A DNA stretch of 64,000 nucleotides from Sphaerolaimus hirsutus. Lineage: Eukaryota; Nematoda; Chromadorea; Monhysterida; Sphaerolaimidae. A model generated the notes under the pieces. The model worked only from the letters and a program-made list of their open reading frames with translations, did no database searches and was not told where the DNA came from. The stretch is from the NCBI GenBank assembly GCA_964036195.1, contig OZ038456.1:24529792-24593791 (forward strand), written 5' to 3'. The position numbers and the translations under genes are program-made. Below are positions 9,690-20,052 of this stretch, in pieces (within the stretch, counting starts at the first letter, position 1; each line of letters begins with the position of its first letter).

Positions 9690-12402
9690 CAGTGCCGACA
9701 TTAATCAGGCTTTCTATAACATTGCGCTGCATCCCGACGACAGACACATCACTTCGTTCCGTAATATTTTTGGTCAATTCCAATTAAAGAGATTACCTAT
9801 GGGATTAAAATGCTCACCAAGTTTGGCACAAAGGTGTTTTGAGCTTGCAATGGCGGGATTGATTCATCGCAATGTGCTATTGTACATTGACGACCTGCTA
9901 ATTTACAGTCAGGACTGGAAAACCCATTTGAGTGACATCGGCCAAATTTTGGAACGATTGATCAAAAATAACTTCAAAATTAGTCCCCGTAAGTGTTTTT
10001 TCGCACGCATTACCGCAGTAAAATTTCTGGGCTTCATGATCGGCCGCGAGGGCATTTGCATTCCCATGGACAAACGCAATATTATCTCAGAATGGCCCCT
10101 CCCAAAAACAGTCAAGGAAGTCAAAGGGTTTTTGGGCGCAGTGGGATTTTTCAGACGCATGATACACAGATGCGCCGAGATAGCAGTGCCGCTATCGAAT
10201 TTGACACGCACCGGTCCGCGCGAGAACTACGATGGAAACGCGCCGGTAGATCTCAACGACAATCCTGAGGCTCTGAGAGCCTTCTTCCAATTAAAAGAAA
10301 TACTGTTACACAGCCCCTGTTTGCAATACCCGAACCCAAATAAAACGTTCATTGTAATTACAGACGCGTCACAAATTGCGGTCGCTGGAGTGCTGGTGCA
10401 GCGAGCCGACGAAAAATCTGGACTGCATGCGTGCGCGTTCTACAGCCGGAAGTTGACTGAGGTGCAGAGCAGATGGCCCGCCATCACTCTAGAGGCTTAC
10501 GCAATTTTTGAGAGCGTCCGCAATTGGCATTGCTACTTGGCGGGACGCCCCTTTGAAGTGTGGACTGATGCCAAAAGTATCCCTTGGGTGAAGAACCCCA
10601 ATTTGGAGGCTACACCACACGCCGCATTGCATAAGTTTGCATTGGCCATTGCCCCGTATCAAATTACATTCAAGCATTTGAAAGGAAAGTGCAATGAGCT
10701 CGCAGATGCTCTGTCCCGAAGACGCGATGCGCCAATAACTTTCGACGAGAAATTAGAACTTGACGAAGCATTTGAGCAATTTGCACTCATTAAGATATCA
10801 CACAATAAAACTGTCGCGACACAGACCGCAATCGACCCGTGGGATACGGTAGCTACTGTTTCCAGACGCGCGCCCATCAAGGAACCAATGAGGACACGCG
10901 CGCGTGCGAGGGCGGAGTCTGTGGCGCGTGACCGCAACCCTGGGACAATGGACACGCGACAGTCGGCGAACAATGGGGTGGAGCCAATTACCGGACTCAC
11001 TACCGTAGGTCCACAAACAATGGCTGGTGGCCCCGCGGCTACCGAAGTGCGCGTCAACGGTTTTCACACTGATCACGTTTTGCCCCCGTTTGTCCCCATA
11101 ATTGAATTGAAGCGCTTGCAGATGCAAGAAGCGTATATAGTGAATTTGATGGAAGTTTGTAAGGATGCACCTGGACAATGTGTGCCACCGTTTTTCATTG
11201 ATCAATATGGAATCATGCGAAAAAGGGCTGAGGCTTCAATAGTACCGGGGATCAAGTTGTATGATCCTGTGTGTATTCCAGCCTCACTGTGCCCGCTAGT
11301 ATTCGAACTAGCACACAATCATCCTACAGCGGGACATTTGGGAATAATGAAAACGTTCGAAAGATTACAGGAATTTGCGTGGTTCCCAAATATGCGCCCC
11401 GAAAGCGCGCATTGGGTCGCCACGTGCCCTTTGTGTTGTGCGCGAAAAGGACTCAGGCAGTCGATGCAGACTTTGATGGCGTGCCGGAAAATCGCGCGAT
11501 CTCCCGGCGATGTCATCGCAGTCGACGCCGTTGGCCCGCTGCCACGCACGCGGCGCGGGCATAAACACGTGTTGGTTTTCGTTGACCAGTGCACGCGATT
11601 TGGTATCGCTGTTCCGGTACCCGATATCCGGCAGGATACTGTAGCATTTGCATTCTTGCTACACATTCTTCCCATATTTAGCGTACCCGGCGCCATTTTG
11701 AGCGATAACGCGCCAAGCTTTGTCGAAGGGGCATTCAAAAGATTGTTATTGTATTTCAATACCCTTCAGCATCGCTCATTTGCGTATATGCCAAAAGGCA
11801 ACGGAATGGTGGAGCGCCGAAACGGTGTTCTGATGGAAATCGTGTCCCATTACGTGAACCAAACTCATTCCGATTGGGATTACCACTTAGGCGCCGCGGT
11901 GCATGCGTACAATACGTCGAAACACCCGGCAATGGGCACCACGCCGTACGCACTTTTGTTTGGGCGCCCAGCCGCGTCGCTATGGGAAAGAATGTTGACG
12001 CCCCCCGCGCCTGGCGCAATGCTACCCGAGTCGACAGATAAGCACGGTGAACCCACCGAGCTCGCGCAGCGTCTCTCGGCGGCGCGCAATGCGGCGCATA
12101 CCGCGCTTAGGAATGCTCAATTGAAAGAGCAATACTACGCCAATCGCCGCGCCCGCCATTTGAATTTGAAGCCGGGCCAAGCGGTTCGCATTTTCACTCC
12201 GCGCTTGACCGATCAGACCGGCCCTTGTAAAAAATTTGCTGCTTTCTTTTTAGGCCCCTACGAATGCATTCGCTATGCTCATCCGCTTGTAACTATTTAT
12301 AATGATACTAATGATAAGATTTATGTAGTGCATGCGGATCGCTGTAAACCAACGCTTGAAAACATTATCCCCACCTGTACGCAGAATCTCGGCCCTACTT
12401 AG
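9619..12402 (+). CDS. Pol continuation: RT core, RNase H, integrase
   Basis: This frame is shifted by one base relative to the upstream polyprotein and overlaps it by 71 nt. The ATG at 9619 is probably not used, since RT homology passes from the upstream frame into this one at a run of seven T (9681-9687). RT shows YIDD at residues 89-92. RNase H has D249, E292, D317 and the later ADALSR segment. Integrase has an HHCC-type zinc region (AHNHPTAGHLG ... CPLC), catalytic D636, D696 and E732 with 35 residues between the last two, and a C-terminal GPY-type segment (LGPYECIR). The domain order is that of Ty3/gypsy. All catalytic residues I can check are present, so the enzyme looks recently active apart from the frame break. 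Confidence 0.9.
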   Translation: MRRNFHCRGWMTPWMHSATASFFSSADINQAFYNIALHPDDRHITSFRNIFGQFQLKRLPMGLKCSPSLAQRCFELAMAGLIHRNVLLYIDDLLIYSQDWKTHLSDIGQILERLIKNNFKISPRKCFFARITAVKFLGFMIGREGICIPMDKRNIISEWPLPKTVKEVKGFLGAVGFFRRMIHRCAEIAVPLSNLTRTGPRENYDGNAPVDLNDNPEALRAFFQLKEILLHSPCLQYPNPNKTFIVITDASQIAVAGVLVQRADEKSGLHACAFYSRKLTEVQSRWPAITLEAYAIFESVRNWHCYLAGRPFEVWTDAKSIPWVKNPNLEATPHAALHKFALAIAPYQITFKHLKGKCNELADALSRRRDAPITFDEKLELDEAFEQFALIKISHNKTVATQTAIDPWDTVATVSRRAPIKEPMRTRARARAESVARDRNPGTMDTRQSANNGVEPITGLTTVGPQTMAGGPAATEVRVNGFHTDHVLPPFVPIIELKRLQMQEAYIVNLMEVCKDAPGQCVPPFFIDQYGIMRKRAEASIVPGIKLYDPVCIPASLCPLVFELAHNHPTAGHLGIMKTFERLQEFAWFPNMRPESAHWVATCPLCCARKGLRQSMQTLMACRKIARSPGDVIAVDAVGPLPRTRRGHKHVLVFVDQCTRFGIAVPVPDIRQDTVAFAFLLHILPIFSVPGAILSDNAPSFVEGAFKRLLLYFNTLQHRSFAYMPKGNGMVERRNGVLMEIVSHYVNQTHSDWDYHLGAAVHAYNTSKHPAMGTTPYALLFGRPAASLWERMLTPPAPGAMLPESTDKHGEPTELAQRLSAARNAAHTALRNAQLKEQYYANRRARHLNLKPGQAVRIFTPRLTDQTGPCKKFAAFFLGPYECIRYAHPLVTIYNDTNDKIYVVHADRCKPTLENIIPTCTQNLGPT

Positions 12403-12663
12403 ACTCTCATTGCGGTAAAGCCCTTAAGTGGCTATCGACGTAGCCACTGAACAAATTAATTAACTGTGTTCCCGTAATTCGATTAATTCCCTCATCACAT
12501 AAGTTTGACAAACTCGTGATCCTAAGTGCGTGTGACTGCGTGTTCGTGTGTGTGTGAGTGCGGTTGTAATTCGCTGGTACACTAGTGGGCTCCGAGAGTC
12601 CACTGCAGTGCCGGTGATTGATTGTGATTAATTGCACTCTTCCTTAAAACTTAAAAACGTAAC
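12403..12663 (+). other. Spacer between pol and helicase ORF
   Basis: These 261 bases have no convincing ORF. I see no clear polypurine tract here. A GT-rich stretch lies at 12536-12565. It could hold the leader or a splice acceptor for a helicase subgenomic RNA, but nothing decides this. Confidence 0.5.
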
Positions 12664-15600
12664 ATGGCCGGAAGGAGCATGGGCGCCAAACGGCAGCACA
12701 ATGGCCGGCGTGCCAGCGCCGCGGGCTCGGGCTTCACGAAAGCCACCACCCAACGTGGCGAACCGGGCGCCACCATACCGCCCCCCAAGGTGGATCACCA
12801 GTGGGGTGAGAACCAGCGGCCCCCGCCGCCCGTCTACGCGAAGCGGATGTTCGCCGGCTGGGTGGACCGTGTCTATTGGAGGCACGACACTGCAGACCGG
12901 GAATACTACCAAGCCCACGTGCGACTTCACGACGACGCGCTGGCCGAGCTGGCCGAGAACGACGAATGGAACGACGCCGACAACGTGTACCCGTTCTTCA
13001 CCTACTCGACCAACATTGCGCGCGGCGCCCGCGACCGCCGCACGTCGGTCGTGGTGGCGCAGTACGCCAGCGTCAACGAGATGTACGGCCCGGAGCTGCA
13101 CTTGCCGCTTGTCAGACACGGTATGAAGTTTACGGCCAGGTACGTGCAGCGTTGCACTGCCAAGCCCGACTACTGGGAGTTCTTTGACATTAAACTGGAC
13201 ATGAACAAAAGCGCTAGCCCCCTATTGGTGGCAGTGCCCGTCGTCGTAACCGTACAGGGACGCGCCCCGGCCGACCATGAATACGACGCGCAGCGCGACG
13301 AGGTCGGCTACCAGCGCTACTCAACGAACTGGCGGTCGCTGCGGCTGCGAGTGGCGTTCACGCCCCGTCGCTACAAGGAGCTGCCGGAGTTGGGCGCGGG
13401 CGAGCGCAACGACTGCGGCCCGGAGCGCTTGGCGTTCGCGCACCGCGAATACACCATGCCCGGCAACCCGATCCCGAGTGCAGGTATGTTGGGGATTGCA
13501 CACGTCGAGTTTCACGACCTGAACAACGACGTGTTTGACAACGTCTATTACGCACATGCGTATGGCGTTTTCTTGCTCGAAAAATTGGCGCTGGAAGATT
13601 TTTACTTCCACGACCCCCACGAGGTGGAATTGAACCGGGTGCACCCGCCGCACCTGCGCACCAAGTACGTGATGCTGGCCGCAGCATACATGTACCACGA
13701 GTCCTTGTTGCGTTTCCGAGCGGCACGCGCCACGGCGGTGCGCGCGCTAATTGAGTGGGAAGCGACCGACGCAGGTACCAAGGCGTGCATCACGATCAAC
13801 AGGCCGGACCTGGCCGACGCCGTCAACGACGAGCAGGAGCAGATGGACGAGCAGCAGAGGCGCGCGAACGCGCAAATCAACGCGCTACCCCAGCTGCTGG
13901 TCGGCGCCGGACCGATGTCGGTGCTGACGTTGACCAAGGCGATGCCCGACGACGACAGGCCCGACCCGACGCAGCCAAAGTTGCAACTGCGAGTGGCCAC
14001 CTTAGAGGTAAGTCCGGAGCGGGCTGTAATTGTGGGCAATTTGGACTTGAAGTTGAGCCAGGCGGCGCTCCCGTCCGAGCTCGAGAACGGCGACTACATG
14101 GTGCGCACCACCAATGAGTCGCCCAACTATGTGCGAACCATGCGCTCTTTGCAAGGCGCTATCGAGCGCCTGAACGAAGGTTGGAGACCGTCCAACATAC
14201 GCTCGGGCAATGTCCTAAAACTGGGTGACCAGATCGCCATTGCCATTGTGTATGATGATCGGTTGTCCGACACGTTCACCCAGTGGTCGCACATCCGCGC
14301 CACGGCCGCGCCCCTAGAAGACGAAATCCGTCAGGGCACGTCCGAAGCGCTGCTGGTAAGTAAGCCCGGCGAGTTCAAGCCGTTGGGCGGCCAGGCGAAA
14401 ACCCTGGCGGCCGTTTTAGCCGCCTTGAAGCTGGCGTGGCCGCTGTTGCTCATGTGCGACTCCCCGTTCGGCACTGGCAAGACCACTGTGCAGAACCAGG
14501 TGGCGTACATGTGCTCGTTGTACTTCAACCAGTTTAATGGTCGCCCATTCCCAGACAGTAATTCCACCCTTTCCTCCGACATCACTTCCAACGCCAAGTA
14601 CCACTCCACCATCGTCACGTGCACCGTCAACTCGGCGACGGACGAGAGCGCTAGGCGCGCTGTGCAAAACATGCAGCGCACCGGCTGCGACGGCGTGCAC
14701 GATGCCGTGCGCCGCCTGCTGCTGGGCCGCAAGCAGTGGTCCGAACTGCCCGCCGCACAAGTTAAGGACATGCTGCAAGAGCCCGGGTACGTCGAATATT
14801 TAAAATTGAGAGCGGCGTTCGCTGTAAGGGTGCTGAGCCCCCTGTTGGAAACCCAGGAGGTCTACAGCGACCTCGCTGTAGACGACCTGCCCGCGCTGCA
14901 CAAAATAGCGCAGGACACCCCTTTCTCGGTCGCGCGGATCGACGCCCAGTGGATAGAGCTGGTAGACCAGTACTGGGCGGTGAAAACTGAGTACGAGACC
15001 GTGCACTCTATCGTCGCAGGTCCCAATCAAACCCCCCAGCAGGTGATGAAGGCGCTAATGGAGAAGGTGCCGCACCTGGTCGTCACTGGCGAGGACGACG
15101 ACGAAGAATGGGACGACGACAACGACGAGGTCGTAGCGGGTCGCACGGGCGTCGATGTGAGCGACCCGGACCTCGAGGACACGGACTGGGGCCGCGTGCT
15201 GCGCAGGGCCGCCCGGAGGTACGCCAAGGGCACCGTCAAGCTGCACAAGTACGTTCTGGATTTGCTGCAGCCAGGACAGATCCACGTGACTGTCGATTCG
15301 ACACATGATGTGCGCATCAAGCACATCAGGTACTGTGCCATGATAGTGGACGAGGCGTCGCTCGCCACGAACATTTCCATGGTCACAGCGTTGAACCCCG
15401 TGTCGCTCCCCCACAACGGCTTAGTCTTGCTGTTCGGCGACAGCAAGCAACTCACCCGCAAAGTTCAGACCCAGCGATGGGTTGAACCCTTCCTTAATCC
15501 CTCTCCATCCTTGATTGATGGACTCACAGCGTCCAAAATGTGCCCCCTACTGCGGCTGGAAACGGTTTTCCGCGGGCACCCCCAGCTGATCAACGCCAAT

Positions 15601-16668
15601 TCGCACGCGGCGTACGAGGGCCGGCTCCGCCCCTATCATCAGAAATCGCCGTGCCGGGACGACAACTTGCCGCGCATGCCGGGCGACAACGTCCCGATCC
15701 CGCTGTCTACGGTCATCAACCACACCGGACTGGAGACCAAGGAGGGCACGTCGACCGTCAACGTACCCGAGCAGCTCATCGTAGTGCAGTTGGTTAAACA
15801 TTTTGTCGAATTGGCGAACCAGGGCGGCGTGCCCTGGAGTGATTTGAGTCGGGCGGATGCCATTTTGGTGGTCACTTTTTATGCGGCGCAGCAGCGCGCG
15901 CTGATCGACAAATTGGCAACCGACCCGTCGTTGAAGCACTACGGGCGAGAATTCTGGGCGACTCGAGTGCTCACCGCCGACAAAGCGCAAGCCAGAGAAG
16001 CTGAGGTGACCATCGTGTCGTGCGTGCGCAGCAGCGAGCCGCCCGCGCGCGACAGGTTGACCACCCAGTATTCTCAGCAGACCACTCGAGTCGGCTTCGT
16101 GGCCCAGCTGGAGCGTGGAAACGTGGCCACCTCCCGCTCGCGTTGCGCCAGAGTCGTGGTGGCCAATGTGGAGACCTTGTTGTGGTCTGACTTCTTCCAC
16201 ATTTTCTTTTCGTATGAATTCGCTTCGGCTGGTCTTTACCAGTACCACGCAGAAAAAATCTGGGGATCCAGGATATGGACCTGGTCGCCCGACTGGAGAC
16301 CACAGGCCCACTGCCCTGAGCACCAGTACGACGATGACGACGAAGCCGCCCAGACCGAGCTCGCCCAACCGGACGTCAATATGGACGAGCCCGTGGACGT
16401 ACAAAACGCGCCCCAGCCGGCGGACGAGCCGCTGCCGTACGACCCCACGGACGAGGTCGAGGACATCGCCAGCACCTCCGATGGCGATGGCGACGACGCC
16501 ACGTTCTCCGCACCGGAAGAGGAGGCGCCGCTAGCCCCCGACGGCGACATCGAGCCCGATGAGCCCGTGGCGGTCGCCGCGCCGGCGCCGGCTAAAGAGG
16601 ACGACATGCAGCCCGAGGTTGCTGCCGAAGAAGACGTGCCGATGGAGGGCACCGACGAGGGAGTTTGA
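12664..16668 (+). CDS. UPF1-like superfamily 1 helicase (element ORF3)
   Basis: 1334 codons with a genuine ATG in good context (AAC ATG G). Motif I is GTGKT at 603-607 (K606). Motif II is VDEAS with D896/E897. Motif III is GDSKQL at 925-930. Motif IV is FRGHPQL near 963. A motif V-like segment (TADKAQAREAEVTIVS) lies near 1103-1118 and a motif VI-like Arg segment (SRSRCAR) at 1157-1163. This order is that of UPF1/SF1B helicases (AAA_11/AAA_12 type), not the Pif1 helicase of Helitrons. Residues 1-590 are not recognised. The tail after about 1215 is strongly acidic and probably disordered. The gene runs into the right LTR. A helicase is not a standard Ty3/gypsy component. It could unwind RNA or cDNA, or counter host RNA decay (speculation). 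Confidence 0.85.
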   Translation: MAGRSMGAKRQHNGRRASAAGSGFTKATTQRGEPGATIPPPKVDHQWGENQRPPPPVYAKRMFAGWVDRVYWRHDTADREYYQAHVRLHDDALAELAENDEWNDADNVYPFFTYSTNIARGARDRRTSVVVAQYASVNEMYGPELHLPLVRHGMKFTARYVQRCTAKPDYWEFFDIKLDMNKSASPLLVAVPVVVTVQGRAPADHEYDAQRDEVGYQRYSTNWRSLRLRVAFTPRRYKELPELGAGERNDCGPERLAFAHREYTMPGNPIPSAGMLGIAHVEFHDLNNDVFDNVYYAHAYGVFLLEKLALEDFYFHDPHEVELNRVHPPHLRTKYVMLAAAYMYHESLLRFRAARATAVRALIEWEATDAGTKACITINRPDLADAVNDEQEQMDEQQRRANAQINALPQLLVGAGPMSVLTLTKAMPDDDRPDPTQPKLQLRVATLEVSPERAVIVGNLDLKLSQAALPSELENGDYMVRTTNESPNYVRTMRSLQGAIERLNEGWRPSNIRSGNVLKLGDQIAIAIVYDDRLSDTFTQWSHIRATAAPLEDEIRQGTSEALLVSKPGEFKPLGGQAKTLAAVLAALKLAWPLLLMCDSPFGTGKTTVQNQVAYMCSLYFNQFNGRPFPDSNSTLSSDITSNAKYHSTIVTCTVNSATDESARRAVQNMQRTGCDGVHDAVRRLLLGRKQWSELPAAQVKDMLQEPGYVEYLKLRAAFAVRVLSPLLETQEVYSDLAVDDLPALHKIAQDTPFSVARIDAQWIELVDQYWAVKTEYETVHSIVAGPNQTPQQVMKALMEKVPHLVVTGEDDDEEWDDDNDEVVAGRTGVDVSDPDLEDTDWGRVLRRAARRYAKGTVKLHKYVLDLLQPGQIHVTVDSTHDVRIKHIRYCAMIVDEASLATNISMVTALNPVSLPHNGLVLLFGDSKQLTRKVQTQRWVEPFLNPSPSLIDGLTASKMCPLLRLETVFRGHPQLINANSHAAYEGRLRPYHQKSPCRDDNLPRMPGDNVPIPLSTVINHTGLETKEGTSTVNVPEQLIVVQLVKHFVELANQGGVPWSDLSRADAILVVTFYAAQQRALIDKLATDPSLKHYGREFWATRVLTADKAQAREAEVTIVSCVRSSEPPARDRLTTQYSQQTTRVGFVAQLERGNVATSRSRCARVVVANVETLLWSDFFHIFFSYEFASAGLYQYHAEKIWGSRIWTWSPDWRPQAHCPEHQYDDDDEAAQTELAQPDVNMDEPVDVQNAPQPADEPLPYDPTDEVEDIASTSDGDGDDATFSAPEEEAPLAPDGDIEPDEPVAVAAPAPAKEDDMQPEVAAEEDVPMEGTDEGV

Positions 16669-19204
16669 GTAAACTCAGGACATTTTTGTTTTGCAAGTTT
16701 TTTGAAAGTTTTTGGAAACTAATAACGTAATGGAAACTATAATCAACAGTGAAACAAACAAAACAATTAACCAAGTATCTCGAAATCACACACCAAATAG
16801 TTTCCAAGACGTTCGCTGCGGCACCGAATGGCCGCATTTTGTCCCCCCGAATTGACGAACGTAACCGCCGCCCCCAGTTGACCGTCCAAAATTGGCACTT
16901 TTCTGAATAAAAAACAAAGTTTTTTTGCAAATTTGAAAAGAGCAGAATAATTTTGAAAATGGAAATACCTCCAGAACCCAATTGGCAATTCCATTATAAA
17001 GTCACGACTGCAAAAGGCAGGGCAGTTGATTAACTCCCATACCGTTCTCAGCTTATTATTGCATTTCTGTAGTTGCCAGCCACGTTTCGGAATTTGATTT
17101 TCGACTGTGAAATACACGCAAGCCATTTTGCATGCAAACAACCACTTTTTGAAAATTTCGAAAAGATGAACAACTTTTATATTTAACGAAAAATTTTGTG
17201 CATGCAATCGTAAAAATAATCACCGGTCACACCTCAATAGTTTAGCCAGGAGGTAAACCGCAATGGCTGGTGGGTTGTAAGAGCGTTTTTACGATGGGAA
17301 AAACACCACCCCACAAAATTTTAGACAAACAAATGCAATAATAATTCACGGAACGTAAACTACTATGTATTTTGTAAACTAAATTTGGGCAAACTTTCTC
17401 AGACATTACGGCGGCTTTTCGACGGCAACGGGGACTGCATGGCATGCACAGCCCTGCAGTGGGCTGCGCAGTACCCCGTCAGAGCACTGCATCGCAAGAT
17501 CGACGCCGCTACATGGGCTGACCGAGTTCGCCATGTTTTATAGTGGTTGTAGTGCTCTGCACAATTTCGTTTCCTTACCCCCCAATTTTAATTACTATTT
17601 TCGTGCGCCAAATCTATTTAAGTCAATTTAGCTAGGTTATGTCTAACTTAGGTGTAACTGCATTCCACATGGCATAAGGTGAGAGGGGAATTTCACATTT
17701 TTCACTTTGAAATGCCGCGGCGCGGCGTGTGGCCGCCTTTGGGCTCGCCGGCACACTGTTGTGACTCTCTGGGCGGTCTAAAGCACATTCTACCCTTTAC
17801 TTACCTGTGGGCAGAGGCGGAGACTGACGGCTGATAGGTAGGTGGCGACCGGAAGCCAGGAACAATGAATCTCACTCAAAAAATACAAAAGCACTGTTCC
17901 GCGTTCCTCCCCATGTTGACTAGATTGTCGTGCGTCATCTAGTATCGGTGGGTGGTAGGAACAGCTTCTGATAACGCCCCAAGTGACAAGTCGCAGTCCA
18001 AAAAATACTTTTCCGCCGCCCTAGCATAAATATCTCCTCGCGCTCGGAAGGGTGTGGCCATCGGGCTGAAACCTTTCTCACGGGCGCTAGCTGACCGGAT
18101 AGTCACAATAGTGGGTCGCGGGACTGGAGGTGATAAGCACTCCGCGCCCGCGAGCATTCTCTAGCTACCGTAATTAATGAATACAAAACCCCCAAGCAAA
18201 GTTTCCATGTGACATGTAGAAACTATTGTACAGATCGTTTCATGCCAATGCCTTTCATTCCCACGAGCTTAATTAATCGTTCTGTATCTTAATTAATTAT
18301 CATTAGTTGTAAGCTTGTGTTTGCTGTCTAATTATTGATTAACTTAAATTGCTGTGTTGGATTATGATGCCGTAATTGCCTTTGTACATACTTTGTTCAC
18401 TCCGTTTTTGTAAGAATGCGTTGCACTGCATTGTTATTTGTTTTGGGTCGCTTTATATTAAGTAGGGATTTATAGGTAATTATGGAAGTGAGTAATTGTT
18501 GCACCGAATAAGCTTGTAACTTATAGGCTTAGCCCCATGTCGCATGAAGCTTTTTAATTACTTTTGTTAGCTGATATTAATTAGTACTCTTTTTATAAGC
18601 AGTTGCGTTACGTACGATTTTACTAAGTGCTTACATCAGAGCTTATGTGATTTGAAAGTGATTTTGTAATTTCGCAATGTTATGTCTTTTTTAGCTTTTC
18701 ATTCAAGTCGATTATGGTAGTCTTGATCGCCTTATAAGTAGCTGAAATTGTTTTTTCCTTCAACTTCGTCGATGCGACGTAAGCCAATTTTGCTTCTACT
18801 CTGCCGCTACTGTTCTTCCATCGCCCAAAAAATAAACTCTCTTCTCAACCCGACTTGGACCCCTTTTTGTATTGGCACTAAGTACTAACTTTTTCCCTTA
18901 GTTAGCTAATTAACAACTGCTCTAATTACTGCGCTGCTTATGCTGAGTGTAAGTGCTGTGCGTGCTGCGGGAAACGGAACAGCGTGAGCCACCGAGTGGT
19001 TCATCGCACGTTCTGAAAAAGCCTACCGTCTTCGGACACGTTTCCTTAAAATTTACAACACGCATTTATAATCTGGACCTCCGGGCCCAGTGCAGTGCAC
19101 TGCAGCGGCAAGCGGCCGGTGAAGTGGGAATAGAGGGAAAAGTGCGGTAAAAAACCTCGTGAATCGTGTAATCGAAAAACAGCTGAATACACGGATTCAT
19201 GACA
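16131..19204 (+). repeat. Right LTR (minimum extent)
   Basis: Near-identical to 1-3073, ending in gaca at 19204. The start given is only where the window's left copy begins; the real LTR may start further left inside the helicase gene or before it. It contains helicase codons from motif VI to the stop at 16668, then about 2.5 kb of noncoding sequence with AATAAA at 18831-18836. Its end lies about 680 bases upstream of the first predicted exon of the + strand host gene. Confidence 0.9.
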
Positions 19205-19590
19205 GTATTTTACATGATACATGACATTGTACAGGGTATTTTACATGACACCCGTCATTTTTTAGGGTCTTTTACCTTTTCAGGGTCTTTTAGAGGGTTT
19301 GTGACAGTTATCCGGATGCGCGTGAAGAGGCCTCTATGAAGACGCTTCTGCACGCTTCCGCACGGTTCACGAAATTTTTGGTGAAGTGTCTTCCACACAC
19401 TTCACCTATCATCACGATGCTTTAAATTTTGTGTAGCGGGCTTCCTTTAGCTGACACAGATCCCCACGCATCAAACTGATATCAACGCAGTTTCCTAAAG
19501 TACGTCTGCGATGTGAAGTGTCTTCACGATGAATTTGGTGAAGCACCGGGAAGCGCCAATTAGCTTCATGAACTGCACCATGAATACACT
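19205..19590. repeat. Target-flanking repeat tract
   Basis: Short direct and inverted motifs of the TTTTACATGAC / GTCATTTT type (19205-19300) are followed by a tract with several inverted TTCAC/GTGAA motifs (19370-19590). The latter resembles 37200-37720. No gene is seen. Confidence 0.5.
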
Positions 19591-19599
19591 TCACGACGC

Positions 19600-19850
19600 T
19601 TCATGATGCATCACACTTTTAGACTTTGGGGCCAAGCGCCAAAAGCGCCAAAAAAGCGCATTGGCGCTTGGTGCCACTTTGCACTGGAGCCATTGGCGCT
19701 TGGTGCTGGGGTTCGCCAAATCGCTATGGCGCTTGTGGCGCTTCACGCGTTTTATGGGTGCAGCGCCAAGCGGCAATGGCTCCACAGCATAACAGCGCCA
19801 AGCGCCAAAAGCGCCAGCGCCAGCGCCAGCGCCAGCGCCAGCGCCATAAC
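19600..19850. repeat. GCGCCA-rich MITE with hexamer array
   Basis: Many inverted and direct GCGCCA/TGGCGC words, with a tandem AGCGCC hexamer array near 19810-19846. It belongs to the same family as 46027-46137, 54841-55101 and 57860-58084. Its ends are not clear here. It lies just upstream of predicted exon A. Confidence 0.6.
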
Positions 19851-19886
19851 TTCTTTCCATCGCTAGTAACGGCATCACGCGCGCAG

Positions 19887-20052
19887 AGCGCAGCCGTTCT
19901 GCTAGAGGCGATGTCCGGCTGCACTTGCGAGCGGACAGCTGGCACTGGCGGCGGTCGCAAAGGCGCCTGCATGGAGCACTTCCAGTCGTTTCAACAAGTC
20001 GGCACAAAGTTGTGCGCCATCTGGGACCGCACTGGCAAGCCGGGCAAAACGG
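19887..20052 (+). CDS. Host gene 1 exon A
   Basis: The acceptor is cgcgcag, with an alternative AG at 19893. The donor is ACGG|GTGAGA and the exit phase is 1. The GC-rich open frame contains SGCTCER and GACMEHFQSF, and includes an ATG at 19911. The first exon of the gene is not seen. Confidence 0.5.

Larger units (their letters stand above)
3074..19204 (+). mobile_element. Env- and helicase-carrying Ty3/gypsy element, internal region plus right LTR
   Basis: Order on +: PBS, Gag, Env-like glycoprotein, protease, RT, RNase H, integrase, SF1 helicase, LTR. The integrase domain after RNase H and the gypsy-type RT place it in Ty3/gypsy (Metaviridae-like). The two LTR copies are about 99.9% identical, so the insertion is young. 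The right LTR is followed by a MITE-like tract (TTTTACATGAC-type repeats), which is presumably the target. The target duplication cannot be checked because the left flank is missing. Apart from one frame break in RT the coding frames are open. Odd points are glycoprotein placement before protease, the extra helicase, and the very long LTR. Confidence 0.9.

Noticed and set aside
9619-9690. Programmed +1 frameshift as the default explanation of the RT break
   Set aside because: The shift would fall inside the RT fold at a homopolymer, where a one-base length error or mutation is simpler.
15547-16404. 285-codon ORF on the - strand
   Set aside because: It is antisense to well-conserved helicase motifs; open only because of GC-rich codon use.
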